Positions 6,651 to 8,074 of a stretch of DNA of 8,074 bases are shown one piece after another (positions within the stretch are counted from its first letter, which is position 1; the number at the start of each line of letters is the position of its first letter). Both the position numbers and the translations under genes were made by a program. A model generated the notes under the pieces. That model was not told where the DNA came from, did no database searches, and saw only the letters and a program-made list of their open reading frames with translations. Source of the DNA: an uncultured Chlorobiaceae bacterium (GTDB lineage: Bacteria; Bacteroidota; Chlorobiia; Chlorobiales; Chlorobiaceae); NCBI GenBank assembly GCA_903838095.1, contig CAILXE010000316.1:1-8074 (forward strand), written 5' to 3'.

Positions 6651-8074
6651 ATGACGACACCCTTTATCTTGCCCGGGCAGGGGCATCCAGTTGCAGCAAT
6701 AGCCACACCTGTCGGTGTCGGAGCTCTTGCTGTTGTCCGTATCAGCGGCACAGGGGTTTTCGATATCGCACAGCGGGTGTTCCGCAAAAAAAACAAACCG
6801 ACTTTCCGATTTGCACAATCAAAAGGTTTCAGGGCGCATTTTGGCACCATTCATGACGGCGAAGGGCTGATTGACGAGGTCGTTGCCCTCGTGTTCCGAT
6901 CGCCAAACTCCTTTACCATGGAAGACATGGTTGAGTTCAGTTGTCATGGAGGTCCGGTTGTCGTAAAACATATCCTGAAAGTGCTGCTTGATGAAGGATG
7001 CAGGCTTGCTGAGCCAGGCGAGTTTACACGGCGGGCTTTTCTTAATGGCCGTATCGATCTGTTACAGGCGGAGGCAATTGGAGAGATGATCCATGCGCGA
7101 TCTGAATCGGCGTTTCGTACCGCAGTGAACCAGATGCAGGGGAGGCTTTCCCTGAGGCTCAATGCCATGCGCGAGCGGCTTTTGTGCTCATGCGCCCTTC
7201 TGGAGCTTGAGCTTGATTTCAGTGAAGAGGAGGTCGAGTTCCAGAGCCGAAGCCAGCTTCAGGAAGAGCTTCATTTTCTGCATGAAGAACTTTCTCGACT
7301 TGTCGAATCTTACCAGCACGGAAGGATTCTGAAAGAAGGTGTTGCGACGGTGATAGCCGGCAGAGCGAATGCAGGAAAGTCAACGTTGCTCAATGCGCTG
7401 CTTGGAGAGGAGCGCTCTATTGTGAGCCATATACCGGGGACAACTCGCGATTACATTGAAGAGTTTTTTTTGCATGAAAAAAGCTTGTTCCGGTTGACCG
7501 ACACGGCAGGTCTGCGTGAAGAAGGTGAGGAGATTGAGCTTGAAGGCATCAGGCGCAGTTTTAAAAAAATGTCCGAGGCTGATCTGATCCTTTATCTTCT
7601 CGACATAAGCCTTGAGAATTATCTTGAGGAAGTTGCCCGGATTCGGGAATTTTGTATGCAATATCCGGCAGCCAGCGTGATTGTGGCAGCCAATAAAATT
7701 GATTTGACCCTCGAATCTGCTGATAGGTTGCAGCAGCTTCGCTCAAAAACCGGGTGCGAGGTCTGCGGTATATCAGCTGCGCTTGGCGAGGGTCTTGATC
7801 TGCTCAAACATCTTATGAGCAGTATGGTTGAAGGATTGGACAAGCGGCATGAATCGAGTGTGCTGGTGACCAGTCTGCGCCACTATGAAGCGCTCCGCAA
7901 TGCGTCAGATGCACTCGATCGTGCACAGGCGCTTGTGGTTGAAGGAGAGTCCGGCGCTGAGCTTATAGCGCTTGAACTTCGCATAGCGCTTGAGTATGTG
8001 GGAGAAATCACCGGTCAGGTGGTTAACGAAGAGATATTAAACCTTATTTTTGATCGCTTCTGCATCGGAAAGTG
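6651..8074 (+). CDS. mnmE: MnmE (TrmE): tRNA uridine-5-carboxymethylaminomethyl modification GTPase
   Basis: MnmE works with MnmG (not in this window) to modify the wobble uridine of certain tRNAs, using GTP, a folate one-carbon unit and FAD. The 474 codons cover the whole protein. The N-terminal folate-binding domain contains IATPVGVGALAVVRISG (17-33) and EPGEFTRRAFLNGRIDL (121-137). A helical region follows, and the inserted G domain spans roughly 228-390. G motifs are GRANAGKST (237-245), TTRD (264-267), DTAG (284-287), NKID (348-351) and SAALGEG (375-381). N240 is in the position of the potassium-coordinating asparagine of E. coli MnmE. The C-terminus is the diagnostic FCIGK with C471. 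The next two bases are TG, so the stop (presumably TGA) is cut by the window edge. The ATG at 6651 fits the family N-terminus; no good ribosome binding site precedes it. One small oddity is alanine at 239, where proline is usual (GxPNAGKS). Confidence 0.96.
   Translation, partial: MTTPFILPGQGHPVAAIATPVGVGALAVVRISGTGVFDIAQRVFRKKNKPTFRFAQSKGFRAHFGTIHDGEGLIDEVVALVFRSPNSFTMEDMVEFSCHGGPVVVKHILKVLLDEGCRLAEPGEFTRRAFLNGRIDLLQAEAIGEMIHARSESAFRTAVNQMQGRLSLRLNAMRERLLCSCALLELELDFSEEEVEFQSRSQLQEELHFLHEELSRLVESYQHGRILKEGVATVIAGRANAGKSTLLNALLGEERSIVSHIPGTTRDYIEEFFLHEKSLFRLTDTAGLREEGEEIELEGIRRSFKKMSEADLILYLLDISLENYLEEVARIREFCMQYPAASVIVAANKIDLTLESADRLQQLRSKTGCEVCGISAALGEGLDLLKHLMSSMVEGLDKRHESSVLVTSLRHYEALRNASDALDRAQALVVEGESGAELIALELRIALEYVGEITGQVVNEEILNLIFDRFCIGK

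Noticed and set aside
6597..6850. Minus-strand frames of about 75 codons across the mnmE start
   Set aside because: They are antisense to the folate-binding domain of MnmE and would overlap its start region; their proline- and cysteine-rich translations look like noise.
1..8074. CRISPR arrays, insertion sequences, tRNA genes, attachment sites or phage genes
   Set aside because: I looked for regular repeats, terminal inverted repeats with transposase, cloverleaf-like segments and integrase motifs and saw none; nearly all of the window is accounted for by housekeeping or metabolic coding sequence.

Overview
This window looks like an ordinary chromosomal segment of a free-living bacterium. Composition is balanced in the main genes, coding density is high, and I see no mobile elements, phage genes, CRISPR array, tRNA or rRNA. 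The proteins resemble versions I associate with green sulfur bacteria (Chlorobium/Pelodictyon-type Chlorobiota). That assignment is from memory of family style, not from a search, and is only moderately secure.

Layout from left to right. Bases 1-205 hold the N-terminal end of a minus-strand gene that runs off the left edge; it is AT-rich and unrecognised. A gap of only about 42 bp (102 bp if the later glgE start is used) separates it from a divergent plus-strand pair: glgE (248-2320), then, 47 bp further on, a 1101-residue trehalose synthase/maltokinase fusion (2368-5673). A GC-rich perfect hairpin (5688-5718) closes that unit. The convergent minus-strand gene mazG (5698-6537, or to 6543) follows, and its stop codon lies in the hairpin. 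After a 107-113 bp divergent gap comes mnmE (6651 onward). It is complete except for the last base of its stop codon, which lies just past the window.

Functionally, glgE and the fusion encode the core of the GlgE route to alpha-glucan. TreS isomerises trehalose to maltose, the maltokinase domain phosphorylates it with ATP to maltose-1-phosphate, and GlgE transfers the maltosyl unit onto a growing alpha-1,4-glucan. The branching enzyme (GlgB) and any trehalose-making enzymes are not in this window. MazG (nucleotide-pool house-cleaning) and MnmE (tRNA wobble-uridine modification) are unrelated housekeeping genes.

I did not find a convincing undescribed system. The points most worth a second look are the TreS-maltokinase fusion beside glgE, a possible near-leaderless internal promoter ahead of the fusion, the uncertain glgE start, the hairpin overlapping the end of mazG, and the unidentified divergent gene at the left edge.
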